From: JBBDXI01 sp040902425
GTDB lineage: Bacteria > Planctomycetota > Phycisphaerae > Phycisphaerales > UBA1924
Length of the DNA: 64,000 bases
NCBI GenBank assembly: GCA_040902425.1
Contig: JBBDXI010000061.1
Location: 1 to 64,000 of the forward strand
Reading direction: 5' to 3'
Of the stretch, positions 21,995-31,225 are shown one piece after another. The notes under the pieces were generated by a model. The model searched no databases and was not told the origin of the DNA. It was given only the letters and a program-made list of their open reading frames with translations. The position numbers and the translations under genes were made by a program. Numbering within the stretch: the first letter of the stretch is position 1; each line of letters begins with the position of its first letter.

Positions 21995-22815
21995 TGGCCA
22001 AGGCCCTGCCCGGGATCCTGCCGCCGCTGACGGCGGCGGAGGCGATCGAGATCACGCGGATCTACTCGGCGGCGGGGCAGCTCTCGCCGGGGCAGGGGCT
22101 GGTGACGATCCGGCCGGTGCGGACGCCGCACCACACGGCGTCGTCGGCGGCCATCGTGGGGGGCGGGGCGATCCCCAAGCCGGGGGAGATCTCGCTGGCG
22201 CACCGGGGCGTGCTGTTCCTGGATGAGCTGGCCGAGTTCCCGCGGATGGTGCTGGAGACGCTGCGGCAGCCGATGGAGGACCACGTCGTCACGGTCGCGC
22301 GCTCGCACTCGGCGGTTCGATTCCCGGCGAGCTTCATGCTGGTGGCGGCGATGAACCCGACGCCCAAGGGGGACATGCCGGTGAACGAGGTGGGCAAGCG
22401 GGCGATGGACAAGTACCTGAGCAAGATCTCGGGGCCGCTGCTGGACCGGATCGACCTGCACGTGGAGGCGCCGGCGGTGCCGTGGAAGGCGCTGGCGAGC
22501 GCCCCGACGGGGACGAGCACAGCGCAGATGCGCGAGATGGTGCTGAGGGCGCGGGAGCGGCAGATCGCGCGCCAGGGCCCCACGACGCCCAACGCGCGCC
22601 TGAGCGGGAAGCAGCTCGATGCGCTGGCGCCGATCGACGAGACGGCCCGCACGCTGCTGGGCCAGGCGATGACGGAGATGGGCCTCTCGGCCCGGGCCTA
22701 CGACAAGATCCGGCGCGTGGCGCGCACGATCGCGGACCTGGCCGGCGAAGGCGGCGTCGCCAGCGACCACATCGCCGAGGCGGTGCAGTACCGGCTGCTG
22801 GACCGGAAGGTGTAG
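21943..22815 (+). pseudogene. comM: ComM/YifB Mg-chelatase-like AAA+ ATPase, N-terminal part removed
   Basis: About 290 codons remain: GHNAIMLGPAGTGKSMMAK with Walker A (GPAGTGKS), the IYSAAGQLSPGQ and PVRTPHHTASSAAIVGGGA signatures, Walker B (GVLFLDELAEF), LRQPMEDHVVTVARSHSAVR, MLVAAMNPTPKGD and a C-terminal helical domain ending HIAEAVQYRLLDRKV. A complete ComM has roughly 200 more residues before Walker A (the ChlI-like N-terminal domain); they are absent. In relatives ComM promotes branch migration during natural transformation, so the cell has probably lost that function unless the element excises. GTG 21943 is only the first in-frame possible start. Confidence 0.88.
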
Positions 22816-22847
22816 CGTCAGGCGCAGCAACCACGTAGAATGACGGG

Positions 22848-23105
22848 ATGCTCGGCCCAGCCATCCACGAACGGCTCACGCATCCCGAGTTCCAACCGTT
22901 CACGCTGGTGCTCGCCAGCGGCGAACGGATCGAGGTGCGCCATCCGGATTCGGTAACGCTGGCCAGCATCGAGTTCCGTGGGAAGCGTGTCTACGCGTCG
23001 TCGCTGACCGTGCTGGAGACCAGAGAGAACGCGGTGATCGAGCGCGCCATCTCGCTCCCGCTCATCGCTCAGGTCGTCACCGATCACCGGCTGAACGGTC
23101 ACTGA
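22848..23105 (+). CDS. Small conserved hypothetical protein, 85 aa
   Basis: The protein starts at MLGPAIHERL, 32 bases after the comM remnant. It reads FQPFTLVLASGERIEVRHPD, SVTLASIEFRGKRVY and a final VIERAISLPLIAQVV segment. The L-A-S-G-E-R-I-E-V-R-H-P-D phrase is typical of short planctomycete proteins of unknown function that form a single beta-barrel-like domain. There is no signal peptide. It is likely cytoplasmic. It marks the start of the intact core region to the right of the inserted element. Confidence 0.65.
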   Translation: MLGPAIHERLTHPEFQPFTLVLASGERIEVRHPDSVTLASIEFRGKRVYASSLTVLETRENAVIERAISLPLIAQVVTDHRLNGH

Positions 23106-23208
23106 CCGGACTCACCCGCTGAAACGCGCCGCGAGCCCCACCCATATACTCCCCGCCCGGTCCGCGCGGCCGGGGCCACCCGGCTGCACTCACAGAAAGG
23201 GAAGAGGT

Positions 23209-24918
23209 ATGACGCGTCGGCTGTTCACACTCGGTCGCGGGGCCCTGGCGGCCGTTGCCCTGGCCCTGCTTGCCCCGCTGGATGCCCGCGCCCAGGTGGC
23301 CGCGCTCGACCGCGCCCCGGCGGGCACGCCCGTGGTGATCGCGATCCCGAACCTCGAGCAGTTCAGCGCCGCCGTGACCGACATGGCCCGGACGATGGGC
23401 CTCCCCGAGGGCGAGCTGGCGGGCCTCGGCAAGCTCACCGACATCCTCAGGACGCAGGGGCTCAACCCCAAGGGCTCGGCGGCGTTCGTGATCGCCCCCC
23501 CGACGGAAGACGAGGACGAGCCGAACCCGGTGGTGATCGTTCCCGTGAGCGACTTCGGGGCGATGGTGAAGGCCCTGGGCGGGCAGGCCGCGGGCATCTC
23601 CGAGCTGAAGATCGAGGACAAGACGGTCTTCGCCAAGGACCTCTCCGGCGGCTTCGCGGCGCTCTCGGCCGACCGCGCGCGGCTGGAGCTCTTCGACGGC
23701 AAGCCGGGCAACGCGGGGCACTTCGAGAAGCTGATGGGCGCCGCCGGCAAGGGCGCGGCCGAGGGGGCCACGGCCTACATGGTGATGGACATGCAGGCGA
23801 GCAGCGACCACCTGCGGGCGGGCTTCCAGGGCTTCAAGATGCAGATGGAGATGATGGCCGCGATGGGGGGCGGGAACTTCGACGCTGCCTCGATCGACGA
23901 AGCGGTTGACGGCGTGCTGCGCGACGGCAGCGCGCTGGTGCTGGCGGGCCGCAAGGGCGCGCCGGGGTTCCGCTTCGACGCGGCCCTACAGTTCAAGGAG
24001 GGCACGGAGTACGCGGGGAAGTTCAGCTCGGGGGGCAACGCCCGCTCGCTCACGGGAACGATCCCGAACCAGCCCTTCCTCGTCGCCTTCGCGATCGACA
24101 TGTCCGCGCCGGTGGTCCGCCAGGCGTTCACCGGGATCATGAAGGCGACCAAGCAGGATGTGCTGGCGGGGATGGACCCGGCCCAGATGATGGAGAAGAT
24201 CCAGGGGATGTCGTTCTTCATGGGCTCCCCGCCCTCGATGACCAACGGGCTCTTCCTGAACACGGGCGCGTTCATCAAGAGCTCGGACCCCAAGGGGTAC
24301 CTCGCGATGATGCGGGACATCATGGGGAAGATGTCGGGCCGGGAGATCGAGGGGATCACCTACGAGGCGTCGTACGAGGCCTCGGGGGCGAAGGTGGGCG
24401 AGAAGCCCGTGGATGTGTGGACGATGAAGATGAAAACCGACCCGAACAACCCGATGGCCGAGCAGGTCGCGATGATGCAGAGCGTGCTGTTCGGGTCGCC
24501 CACGATGAGCGGGTACGCCGCGGAGGCCCCGGGCGGGGTGATCGTGACCTACTCCAAGAACAGCTCCCTGCTGCAGCAGATGACGGAGGCGGCGACCAAC
24601 CAGAAGGGGATGACCGAGCAGGTGGGGGCCCGAACGGTTGCCGAAAATCTGCCCGGCGAGCGGGTGGCGGAGGCGTACCTCGGCACCAAGACCGTTATCG
24701 ACACCGTGACTCCCTTTATGGGGCTCTACGACTTTGAGACGCCCAAGGACCTGCCGCCGCTGGGGTTTGCGCTCACGACCACGGGCGGGGGCCTGCGACT
24801 GACCGCGTTTGCCCCCCAGGCGGCCCTGGAGACGTTCGGGAAACTGCAGAAGGCGGCCTCGGGCGAGATGGATGAAGAAAAGAAGCCAGAGGAGAAGACT
24901 GGACAGCCGAAGTTCTGA
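23209..24918 (+). CDS. Secreted conserved protein of unknown function, 569 aa
   Basis: It starts at MTRRLFTLGRG after AGGGAAGAGG. A signal peptide ends near PLDARAQ. The long mature part contains PVVIAIPNLEQFSAAVTDMA at its start, then repeated alpha/beta segments, a methionine-rich centre (FKMQMEMMAAMGGGNF, DPAQMMEKIQGMSFFMGSPP) and a lysine/glutamate-rich end (DEEKKPEEKTGQ). The pattern resembles planctomycete periplasmic proteins annotated only as hypothetical, and loosely the DUF3352 style of repeated lipoprotein-like domains. The transcript ends at a clear terminator just downstream. No enzymatic motif was seen. Confidence 0.8.
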   Translation: MTRRLFTLGRGALAAVALALLAPLDARAQVAALDRAPAGTPVVIAIPNLEQFSAAVTDMARTMGLPEGELAGLGKLTDILRTQGLNPKGSAAFVIAPPTEDEDEPNPVVIVPVSDFGAMVKALGGQAAGISELKIEDKTVFAKDLSGGFAALSADRARLELFDGKPGNAGHFEKLMGAAGKGAAEGATAYMVMDMQASSDHLRAGFQGFKMQMEMMAAMGGGNFDAASIDEAVDGVLRDGSALVLAGRKGAPGFRFDAALQFKEGTEYAGKFSSGGNARSLTGTIPNQPFLVAFAIDMSAPVVRQAFTGIMKATKQDVLAGMDPAQMMEKIQGMSFFMGSPPSMTNGLFLNTGAFIKSSDPKGYLAMMRDIMGKMSGREIEGITYEASYEASGAKVGEKPVDVWTMKMKTDPNNPMAEQVAMMQSVLFGSPTMSGYAAEAPGGVIVTYSKNSSLLQQMTEAATNQKGMTEQVGARTVAENLPGERVAEAYLGTKTVIDTVTPFMGLYDFETPKDLPPLGFALTTTGGGLRLTAFAPQAALETFGKLQKAASGEMDEEKKPEEKTGQPKF

Positions 24919-24951
24919 GGCTAAAGTCTTTCTCACAACCAGCCCCCCCCT

Positions 24952-24992
24952 GCGGGCCCGCGTGCTTCTGGCCACGGGCCCGCTTCTTTTTA
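24952..24992 (+). terminator. Rho-independent terminator
   Basis: GCGGGCCCG (24952-24960) pairs with CGGGCCCGC (24975-24983), followed by TTCTTTTTAAT. It lies about 35 bases after the preceding stop codon. Confidence 0.8.
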
Positions 24993-25022
24993 ATCCCCCG
25001 CGTCCCGGGGGAGGGGAAGCGG

Positions 25023-26018
25023 ATGAGGGCATCGGGTTTGCATCGCAGCGATTCGACCACGGGTGCGCCGGCGAGCGGCGCGCCGGTGTGGCGTGTCGGG
25101 CGGGGGCGCGCGGTGGTCCTCGATCGGCCGCGGCTGGTGGCGATTCTGAACCTGACGCCGGACAGCTTCTACGACGGCGGGCGGCTGGGCACGGTCGAGG
25201 AGGCGGTGCGGGCCGCGGAGCGCGCGGTCGCCGACGGCGCGGATGTGCTCGACCTTGGCGGGGAGTCCACGCGTCCCGGCGCGCAGCGCGTGGGGCCGGA
25301 GGAGCAGGTGCGGCGGATCGTGCCGGTGATCGGGGCGATCCGGGCGCGGGGCGGGGCCGCGGGTGATATCCCGATCAGCGTGGACACGACGCTGGCGCCG
25401 GTGGCGCGGGCGGCGCTGGATGCGGGCGCCGACGCGATCAACGACGTCTCGGCCGGCGCCGAGGATGCCGGCATGTTCGGGCTGGCGGCGCAGCGCAGCG
25501 CCGGGCTCATCCTGATGCACCGGCTGCGACCGCCGGAGCGGGACTCCTACTCCGACCGGTACGCGGAGCCGCCGCGGTACGGCGATGTCGCGGCGGAGGT
25601 GAGCGCGTTCCTGCGTGAGCGGTGCGCGGCGGCGGGGGCCCGCGGCGTGGCGCCCGGCTCGATCGTGATCGATCCCGGGCTGGGGTTCGGCAAGACGGTG
25701 GAGCAGAACCTGGAGCTGATCCGGCGCACGGGCGAGCTGGCGGCCCTGGGCTACCCGGTGCTGAGCGGGCTCTCGCGCAAGAGCTTCACCGGGCGGGCGG
25801 CGGGCCTGGCCGAGTCAACCCCGGCCGAGCGGCTGGGGGCGACGCTCGCCCTGAGCGTGGCCCACCTGATCGCCGGGGCCCGCCTGTTCCGGGTGCACGA
25901 CGTCGCCGAGCACCGGCGCGCCGTGTCGGCGGCGGGGGGGGGGGGCGGGGGGGCGCCGGCCGGCCCGGACCGCCCGCCGCCCGCATCCGGGCCCGCCAGG
26001 GGCCGTGAACAGCCTTAA
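25023..26018 (+). CDS. folP: Dihydropteroate synthase
   Basis: The 331-residue protein starts after GAGGGGAAGCGG. It condenses hydroxymethyl-dihydropterin pyrophosphate with p-aminobenzoate in folate synthesis. The family motifs are all present: ILNLTPDSFYDGG (residues 41-53), DLGGESTRPGAQ, ISVDTTLAPVA, INDVSAGA, LILMHRL, VIDPGLGFGKT and LSGLSRKSF. The N-terminal 30 residues are a variable extension. The C-terminal tail after AEHRRAVSAA is encoded by a run of 12 G, a C and 7 G (25934-25953) and is low-complexity, so slippage there would alter only the tail. It stands first in a short run of plus-strand genes after the terminator. Confidence 0.95.
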   Translation: MRASGLHRSDSTTGAPASGAPVWRVGRGRAVVLDRPRLVAILNLTPDSFYDGGRLGTVEEAVRAAERAVADGADVLDLGGESTRPGAQRVGPEEQVRRIVPVIGAIRARGGAAGDIPISVDTTLAPVARAALDAGADAINDVSAGAEDAGMFGLAAQRSAGLILMHRLRPPERDSYSDRYAEPPRYGDVAAEVSAFLRERCAAAGARGVAPGSIVIDPGLGFGKTVEQNLELIRRTGELAALGYPVLSGLSRKSFTGRAAGLAESTPAERLGATLALSVAHLIAGARLFRVHDVAEHRRAVSAAGGGGGGAPAGPDRPPPASGPARGREQP

Positions 26019-26084
26019 ATGGCGTGGCTCCACCCGGGCCGATAGCATTGGTGTTCTTGCGGTGCGTTCAGCACAGGAGTCAGC

Positions 26085-26420
26085 ATGGCCAGCGCGAATG
26101 TGAGGGAGTTCACCGACGCCAACTTCGACACCGAGGTGCTCAAGAGCCCGACCCCGGTCCTGGTCGATTTCTGGGCCGAGTGGTGCATGCCCTGCCGCAT
26201 GCTGACCCCCACCATCGACGCGGTGGCGGAGGAGTTCGCCGGGCGTGTGAAGGTGGGCAAGGTGGACACCGACTCCAACCGCGACATCTCGATCAAGTAC
26301 GGCATCTCCGCCATCCCGACGGTGATCCTGTTCAAGGGCGGGGAGGTCAGGAAGAAGTTCGTCGGCCTGACGACCAAGGATGACCTGACGAAGGCGATGA
26401 CCGAGGCCGCGGCCGGGTAA
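26085..26420 (+). CDS. trxA: Thioredoxin with CMPC active site
   Basis: The 111-residue protein starts at MASANVREFT after CAGGAG. The active site is W33-C34-M35-P36-C37 rather than the usual C-G-P-C. All other thioredoxin features are in place: VLVDFWAEW, the ISAIPTVILFKGGE segment with cis-proline, and the C-terminal helix. Substitution of Gly by Met between the cysteines should change redox potential or partner choice, but it remains a dithiol reductase by sequence. It acts in the cytoplasm. It lies between folP and an oxidoreductase gene on the same strand. Confidence 0.95.
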   Translation: MASANVREFTDANFDTEVLKSPTPVLVDFWAEWCMPCRMLTPTIDAVAEEFAGRVKVGKVDTDSNRDISIKYGISAIPTVILFKGGEVRKKFVGLTTKDDLTKAMTEAAAG

Positions 26421-26497
26421 GGGGCGGGGCGCGGCGGACACCCAGAGCGGCCGCCGCGGGCGGGCGCGAGACACTCGCACGCGAGACGAGGACAGCC

Positions 26498-27610
26498 TTG
26501 CCAACCGGAACCACCTCCCGCCCGCGTCCTGTCGTCGTGGAATCCCCCCAGTTGCGCGACCGATTCGCGGGGCGCAAGGTCCGCGCGGGGGCGGTGGGGG
26601 TCGGGCGGATGGGCCGGCACCACGCCCGGGTGTACGCGCAGCTGGCGGACTGCGAGCTGGTGGGCGTCGTGGATGCCGACACCGAGCGCGCCGAGGGCCT
26701 GGCCGAGAAGCACGGGTGCCGGGCGTTCGCCACGGTGGATGAGCTGATCGAGGCGGGGATCGACGTCTGCTCGATCGCCGTGCCCACCACGCACCACCGC
26801 GTGGTGGCCGAGCCGCTGCTGAGGGCGGGGGTTGCGTGCCTGATCGAGAAGCCGCTGGCGCAGGACGCGGCCACGGCCAAGGCGATCAAGGACCTGTCGG
26901 AGACCAGCGGCACGCTGCTGATGGTCGGGCACATCGAGCGGTTCAACCCGATCATGCGGGCGATGCAGCAATCGACCGCCAACGGGGTGGAGATCGTGCC
27001 GCGGTTCATCCAGGTGCACCGGGTGAGCCCGATGACCTTCCGCTCGGTGGATGTGGGCGTGGTCATGGACATGATGATCCACGACCTGGATGTGGTGCTC
27101 ATGCTGATGGGGGGACGTGAGCCGGAGACGATCCGGGCGGCGGGCGTGAGCGTGGTGACCGACCACGAGGACATCTGCAACGCGTGGCTGGAGTTCGACA
27201 CCGAGCGGGGGCGGTGCGTGGCGAACATGACGGCCAGCCGCCTGGCGCTGAAGACCGAACGGGTGACGCGGATCACGGGTGAGAACGGGTACATCAAGAT
27301 CGACTACGCGACCAAGGCAGGGACGATCATCCGGCGGCGGGCCAACGAGCTGCAGATGGAGGAGATCCGCGAGCAGCTGCGGAGCGGGGCGGACCTGACG
27401 AGCCTGAACTGGCACGAGCTGGTGAACGTCGAGCCGCTGGTGATCGATGACGCGGAGCCGATCGTGATGGAGATCCGCAGCTTCATCGGGGCGGTGCGGA
27501 CGGGGGAGCGCCCGCCGATCGACGCCGAGGCGGGGTTCGCCAACGTGCGGACGGCGGAGCGGATCGTCAAGGCGATCCGGGAGAACCTGCGGGTGGGCGG
27601 CGGGGTGTAG
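26498..27610 (+). CDS. Gfo/Idh/MocA family NAD(P)-dependent oxidoreductase
   Basis: The 370-residue protein is read from TTG 26498, with GAGGA upstream; no ATG is available before the Rossmann fold. The nucleotide-binding motif is AVGVGRMGRHHARVY (residues about 31-45). The EKPLAQDAATAK segment carries the catalytic-type Lys of the family, and HIERFNPIMRAM and MMIHDLDVVLMLMG follow. The family oxidises or reduces sugars, inositols and related compounds; sugar-nucleotide metabolism is plausible given the downstream glycan genes, but the substrate cannot be set. It is a cytoplasmic enzyme of full family length. Confidence 0.9.
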   Translation: MPTGTTSRPRPVVVESPQLRDRFAGRKVRAGAVGVGRMGRHHARVYAQLADCELVGVVDADTERAEGLAEKHGCRAFATVDELIEAGIDVCSIAVPTTHHRVVAEPLLRAGVACLIEKPLAQDAATAKAIKDLSETSGTLLMVGHIERFNPIMRAMQQSTANGVEIVPRFIQVHRVSPMTFRSVDVGVVMDMMIHDLDVVLMLMGGREPETIRAAGVSVVTDHEDICNAWLEFDTERGRCVANMTASRLALKTERVTRITGENGYIKIDYATKAGTIIRRRANELQMEEIREQLRSGADLTSLNWHELVNVEPLVIDDAEPIVMEIRSFIGAVRTGERPPIDAEAGFANVRTAERIVKAIRENLRVGGGV

Positions 27611-27729
27611 CGCCGGCGGGGGGGCGCGTTGGCCCGGCGTGGCGGGCGCTGTAGACTCTGGCCGGGTCATCCACAACCCGTGTGCGTCGAGAGGGGAAGG
27701 GCGCACCGGCGAGCCCAGGAGCCGCCCTG

Positions 27730-29382
27730 ATGTCTGTCGCCGTCCCCGCGCCGGCCCCCATTGTCCTGCAGGTCATCCCGATGGCGACGCTGCCGCTGGC
27801 GCAGCAGGTGATGCGGCGGAACCTGGCGGGCCTGCGCGAGTTCGCCTTCGGCGGCGGCCCCGACGCGGCCCGCGCCTTCGCGGCGCTGCCGGGGGCCGAG
27901 CGGGGCGCGGTCCGGTTGCTCTCGGGGTACGTCCCCTTCGGGATCGACGCGCTGCTCCCCCGTCCGGCGCGGTACCTCACCATGCTGCGCGACCCGGTGG
28001 AGACGGCGATCGCCGTCTATTACCTGGTCGTCGCCTCCCCGTCGCACTACCTGCACGCGACGGCGGCGGGCGAGCGCTGGACGCTGAAGGACTTCGCGGG
28101 CGCGGGCCGGCCGGAGATCGACAACCCGATGGTCCGGTGGCTCAACCCGCGCCCGGAGGGGCGGCTGCCCTTCGGCTCGGTGAGCGAGGCCATGCTGGAG
28201 AGCGCGAAGGCGAACCTGCGCGAGCGCTACATCTTCGGGCTGGCGGAGCGGCTGGACGAGTCGCTGCTGCTGATGGGCCGAACGATGGGGTGGAGCGACC
28301 TGACGTACGCGGCGGCCCCCCCGGCCCCGCTGGGCGCGGGGGCGGACCCTGAGGCGGTGGCGCTGCTGCGGGGGGTGAACCGGCTGGATGTGGAGCTGTA
28401 CCGCTACGCGGCGGCGCTCTTCGAGGAGCGGCTGGCGGCGGCGTTCCCGCGGCTGGAGGATGAGCTGGAGGCGTACCGGGCGTCGAGGGCGGCGCCGGAG
28501 GGCGTGCTGCGGCTGGGGAACACCGAGGTCAGGCTGGAGGCCCCGCCCGAGGAGCCGGGGCCGCCGGCGCGCGACATCGTCTGGATCGCCTCGTACCCGC
28601 GCTCGGGGAACACGTGGGTGCGGTTCCTGCTGGACGCGTACTTCTTCGGCGCGGCGCAGCACCTCAACGAGCTGGGGCGGCTCTCGCTGGAGCTGGACTG
28701 GTGGATGGAGAAGGCGAAGCGCCACGGCCTGCCGCACCGGTGGATCGCGCACGCCGGGCGCACGGTGCAGGGCCGGCACGCCCGCCCGCCGGGGTTCCCG
28801 GATCACCTGTTCATCAAGACCCACTTCACCCGCGGGGAAGACCACCCGCTGATCGAACGGACGAGGGCGGCGGTGTACCTCGTGCGCGACCCGCGGGATG
28901 TGCTGCTCAGCGGGATGAACTTCGCGGAGCTCTCCACCGGCGCGACGGCCGAGCCGCGGGAGTACGCGCTGGGCTTCGCGGAGCGCGGCGGCGACGCGTC
29001 GTGGCTGCGCTCCGGGTACGGCTCGTGGCAGGAGCACCTGGAGAGCTGGACGGTCTCGCCGGGGTTCCCCGTGCTGACCGTGCGCTACGAGGACCTGAAG
29101 GCCGATCCGGTCGGGCAGTTCTCGCGGGTCCTGGGGTTCCTGGGCGTGCCGATCGACGCGGCGAGGCTGGAGCAGACCGTGGCGAGGACCAGCTTCGACC
29201 GGCTGCGGTCGCTGGAGGTCGCCTCGCGGGCCACGACCGAGATCCCCGGGATGGTGCGGGCCGACCGCTTCTTTTTCCACAAGGGGCTCACGGGACAGTC
29301 GCTCGCCCACCTCGGGCCGGAGGTCGAGGCGGCGTTCGACGACCGATTCGGGGCCGGTCGGGCCCGCTGCGGGTACGCGTAA
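27730..29382 (+). CDS. Double-domain sulfotransferase
   Basis: The 550-residue protein starts at MSVAVPAPAP after AGGAG. The C-terminal half (from about residue 285) is a complete sulfotransferase domain: WIASYPRSGNTWVRFLL (5'-phosphosulfate loop), HLFIKTHF and VYLVRDPRDVLLS (3'-phosphate motif), ending with the FHKGLTGQ segment. The N-terminal half looks like a second, degenerate sulfotransferase-type domain: it keeps a YVPFGIDALLPRPARYLTML plus RDPVETAIAVYY region equivalent to the 3'-phosphate motif but no P-loop at its N-terminus. The active transfer from PAPS is thus assigned to the C-terminal domain. It may modify a carbohydrate made by the downstream glycan genes. Confidence 0.88.
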   Translation: MSVAVPAPAPIVLQVIPMATLPLAQQVMRRNLAGLREFAFGGGPDAARAFAALPGAERGAVRLLSGYVPFGIDALLPRPARYLTMLRDPVETAIAVYYLVVASPSHYLHATAAGERWTLKDFAGAGRPEIDNPMVRWLNPRPEGRLPFGSVSEAMLESAKANLRERYIFGLAERLDESLLLMGRTMGWSDLTYAAAPPAPLGAGADPEAVALLRGVNRLDVELYRYAAALFEERLAAAFPRLEDELEAYRASRAAPEGVLRLGNTEVRLEAPPEEPGPPARDIVWIASYPRSGNTWVRFLLDAYFFGAAQHLNELGRLSLELDWWMEKAKRHGLPHRWIAHAGRTVQGRHARPPGFPDHLFIKTHFTRGEDHPLIERTRAAVYLVRDPRDVLLSGMNFAELSTGATAEPREYALGFAERGGDASWLRSGYGSWQEHLESWTVSPGFPVLTVRYEDLKADPVGQFSRVLGFLGVPIDAARLEQTVARTSFDRLRSLEVASRATTEIPGMVRADRFFFHKGLTGQSLAHLGPEVEAAFDDRFGAGRARCGYA

Positions 29383-29580
29383 CGGGGTTTCGCCGGGCCC
29401 GAGAGCGCCGGGGTGTTCTTCCACGCGGAACCGCACCGCCGGGGCCGCCGAAAGGGCCGGTCCCCAGCGAACGGCCACGCCGCGCCGCTTGTGCCTCAGA
29501 GGGGCCGGGGCGTACACTTTGGCCCCCTGAGGGTGCGCGTGGCTCTTCAAGGCTCTTTCCACCCGTCCCGGCGTGAGTTG

Positions 29581-30999
29581 ATGACTTCCCAGCACGATCC
29601 GATGCCCTCCCCGGTCAGCACGACCAGCGCGCCCGGCGCTCCCGGCGTGCAGGCCGACCACATGCCCGAGCCGCGGCCCCCGCAGCGGGCCGCCGCTCCG
29701 CCGATGACGGACGAGATGCACGCGGAGATGGAGGCGGCCATGGCCGCGGCCATGAGCGTGCCGGAGGAGCGGCGCCAGCCGGAGCCCGGGCGTCCTGCGC
29801 ACGGCCCGGCGCCGTTGCGCCCGGCGGCGACGGGGCACGCCCCCGCGCCGATCCGCGGGCCACGGGTGGTGCAGGCGGGGCGGGAGCTGCGCCCGGGCGT
29901 GGTGGTGTCGGTGGGGCCGGCGGATATTTTCGTGGAGTTCGGGCCCAAGGAGCTTGGGGTGATCCCGCGGCTGCAGTGGGCGGAGGGGGAGACGCTCCCG
30001 GAGCCGAAGCAGACGCTCGAGGTGGTGGTGGACCGGCGGGACGACGACGGCCTGCTGCTGTGCTCGCGCCCCGGGTCGGTGCAGAAGGCGGACTGGGAGC
30101 TGCTGGAGCCGGGGCAGGTGATCGAGGCCCGGGTGACAGGGGTGAACAAGGGCGGGCTGGAGCTGGAGGTCACGGGGCACACGGCGTTCATGCCGGCGGG
30201 GCAGGTCTCGACGGAGCACATCGCGGACCTCTCGGTGTTCGTGGGCGAGAAGCTGCGCTGCCAGGTGATGCGGGTGGACCGCTCCGGGCGGGGCAACATC
30301 GTGCTCTCGCACCGCGAGGTCATGATGCAGGAGCGGCGCGAGCGGGCGGAGAAGCTCAAGACCACCCTGGCCGAGGGGCAGGTGGTGGAGGGCACGGTCC
30401 GCAAGCTGATGCCCTTCGGCGCGTTCGTGGACCTGGGCGGGGTGGACGGGCTGGTGCACGTCTCGGACCTGACGCACGACCGCGTGGGGCACGGCGAGAA
30501 GTTCGTGCAGCGCTACGTGAAGGAGGGAGACCGGGTCAAGGTGCAGGTGCTGAAGCTCGACTGGGAGGCGGGGCGGCTGAGCCTGGGCATCAAGCAGGTC
30601 CAGGCCGACCCCTTCGCCCAGGCGGCGAACGACATCAAGGAGGGTGCGGAGGTCACCGGGCGCATCACCAAGCTGGCCGAGTTCGGCGCGTTCATGGAGC
30701 TGGCCGCGGGCGTCGAGGGGCTGGTCCACATATCGGAGCTGGCGTGGCGCCGGGTGGGGCGGGTGGAGGAGGTGGTGAAGCCGGACGAGGTGGTGAAGGC
30801 GAAGGTGCTGCGGATCGACCCGCAGAGCCGCCGGATCAGCCTCTCCATCAAGGCGCTGACGCCGCCGCCCGAGAAGCCGGGCCTCAAGGGCCGGGAACGG
30901 GACCGCCGCTCGCCGGAGGAGGTCCTGAAGGTGTCGCCGGAGCTACGCCGCCTCCGCGAGAAGTTCGGGGGCAAGCAGCTCAAGGGCGGGATCGGGTAA
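29581..30999 (+). CDS. S1 RNA-binding domain protein (ribosomal protein S1-like), four S1 domains
   Basis: The 472-residue protein is read from ATG 29581; an earlier in-frame start at 29413 adds arginine-rich sequence without support. Residues 1-90 are a Pro/Ala/Met-rich, probably disordered tail. Four S1 domains follow: GVVVSVGPADIFVEFGPKE, VIEARVTGVNKGGLELEV, VEGTVRKLMPFGAFVDLGG and VTGRITKLAEFGAFMELAA. Domains 3 and 4 have the best FGAFV-type RNA-binding faces. The C-terminus is basic. It could be the cell's ribosomal protein S1 or a related translation factor; four domains and the long N-terminal tail differ from the six-domain enterobacterial protein. It should be cytoplasmic and ribosome- or RNA-associated. 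Confidence 0.85.
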   Translation: MTSQHDPMPSPVSTTSAPGAPGVQADHMPEPRPPQRAAAPPMTDEMHAEMEAAMAAAMSVPEERRQPEPGRPAHGPAPLRPAATGHAPAPIRGPRVVQAGRELRPGVVVSVGPADIFVEFGPKELGVIPRLQWAEGETLPEPKQTLEVVVDRRDDDGLLLCSRPGSVQKADWELLEPGQVIEARVTGVNKGGLELEVTGHTAFMPAGQVSTEHIADLSVFVGEKLRCQVMRVDRSGRGNIVLSHREVMMQERRERAEKLKTTLAEGQVVEGTVRKLMPFGAFVDLGGVDGLVHVSDLTHDRVGHGEKFVQRYVKEGDRVKVQVLKLDWEAGRLSLGIKQVQADPFAQAANDIKEGAEVTGRITKLAEFGAFMELAAGVEGLVHISELAWRRVGRVEEVVKPDEVVKAKVLRIDPQSRRISLSIKALTPPPEKPGLKGRERDRRSPEEVLKVSPELRRLREKFGGKQLKGGIG

Positions 31000-31136
31000 G
31001 GCCGGGGGTTCCCGATAACGGGAGAGCGCAGCGCCGCGTCAGAATTCCCCTACCCGCTGCGGATGAAGCGGCCATAATACGGGCCGGGCATCCGGGCTCC
31101 TGAACGGCGGCCGGGGCGTTGCGGGCCGCCTGATTG

Positions 31137-31154
31137 AGCCGGAATTAACCGGCT
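31137..31154 (+). promoter_or_regulatory. Small inverted repeat in the leader of the glycan operon
   Basis: AGCCGG-AATTAA-CCGGCT is a perfect 6-bp inverted repeat about 70 bases before the first glycan gene, in the only A/T-rich part of the gap 31000-31225. It may be an operator or a weak hairpin. Confidence 0.25.
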
Positions 31155-31225
31155 GACCCATGTTTGTGAGCGGTATGTTGCCTGTGGGTCAGCCCCGGGA
31201 GGAATCGAGGAAGGGTGGTCCGGCG

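Noticed and set aside
27667..30729. Minus-strand open frame of 1020 codons opposite the sulfotransferase and S1 genes
   Set aside because: It is Arg/His/Pro-rich antisense of two well-supported genes; long shadow frames are expected at this GC content.
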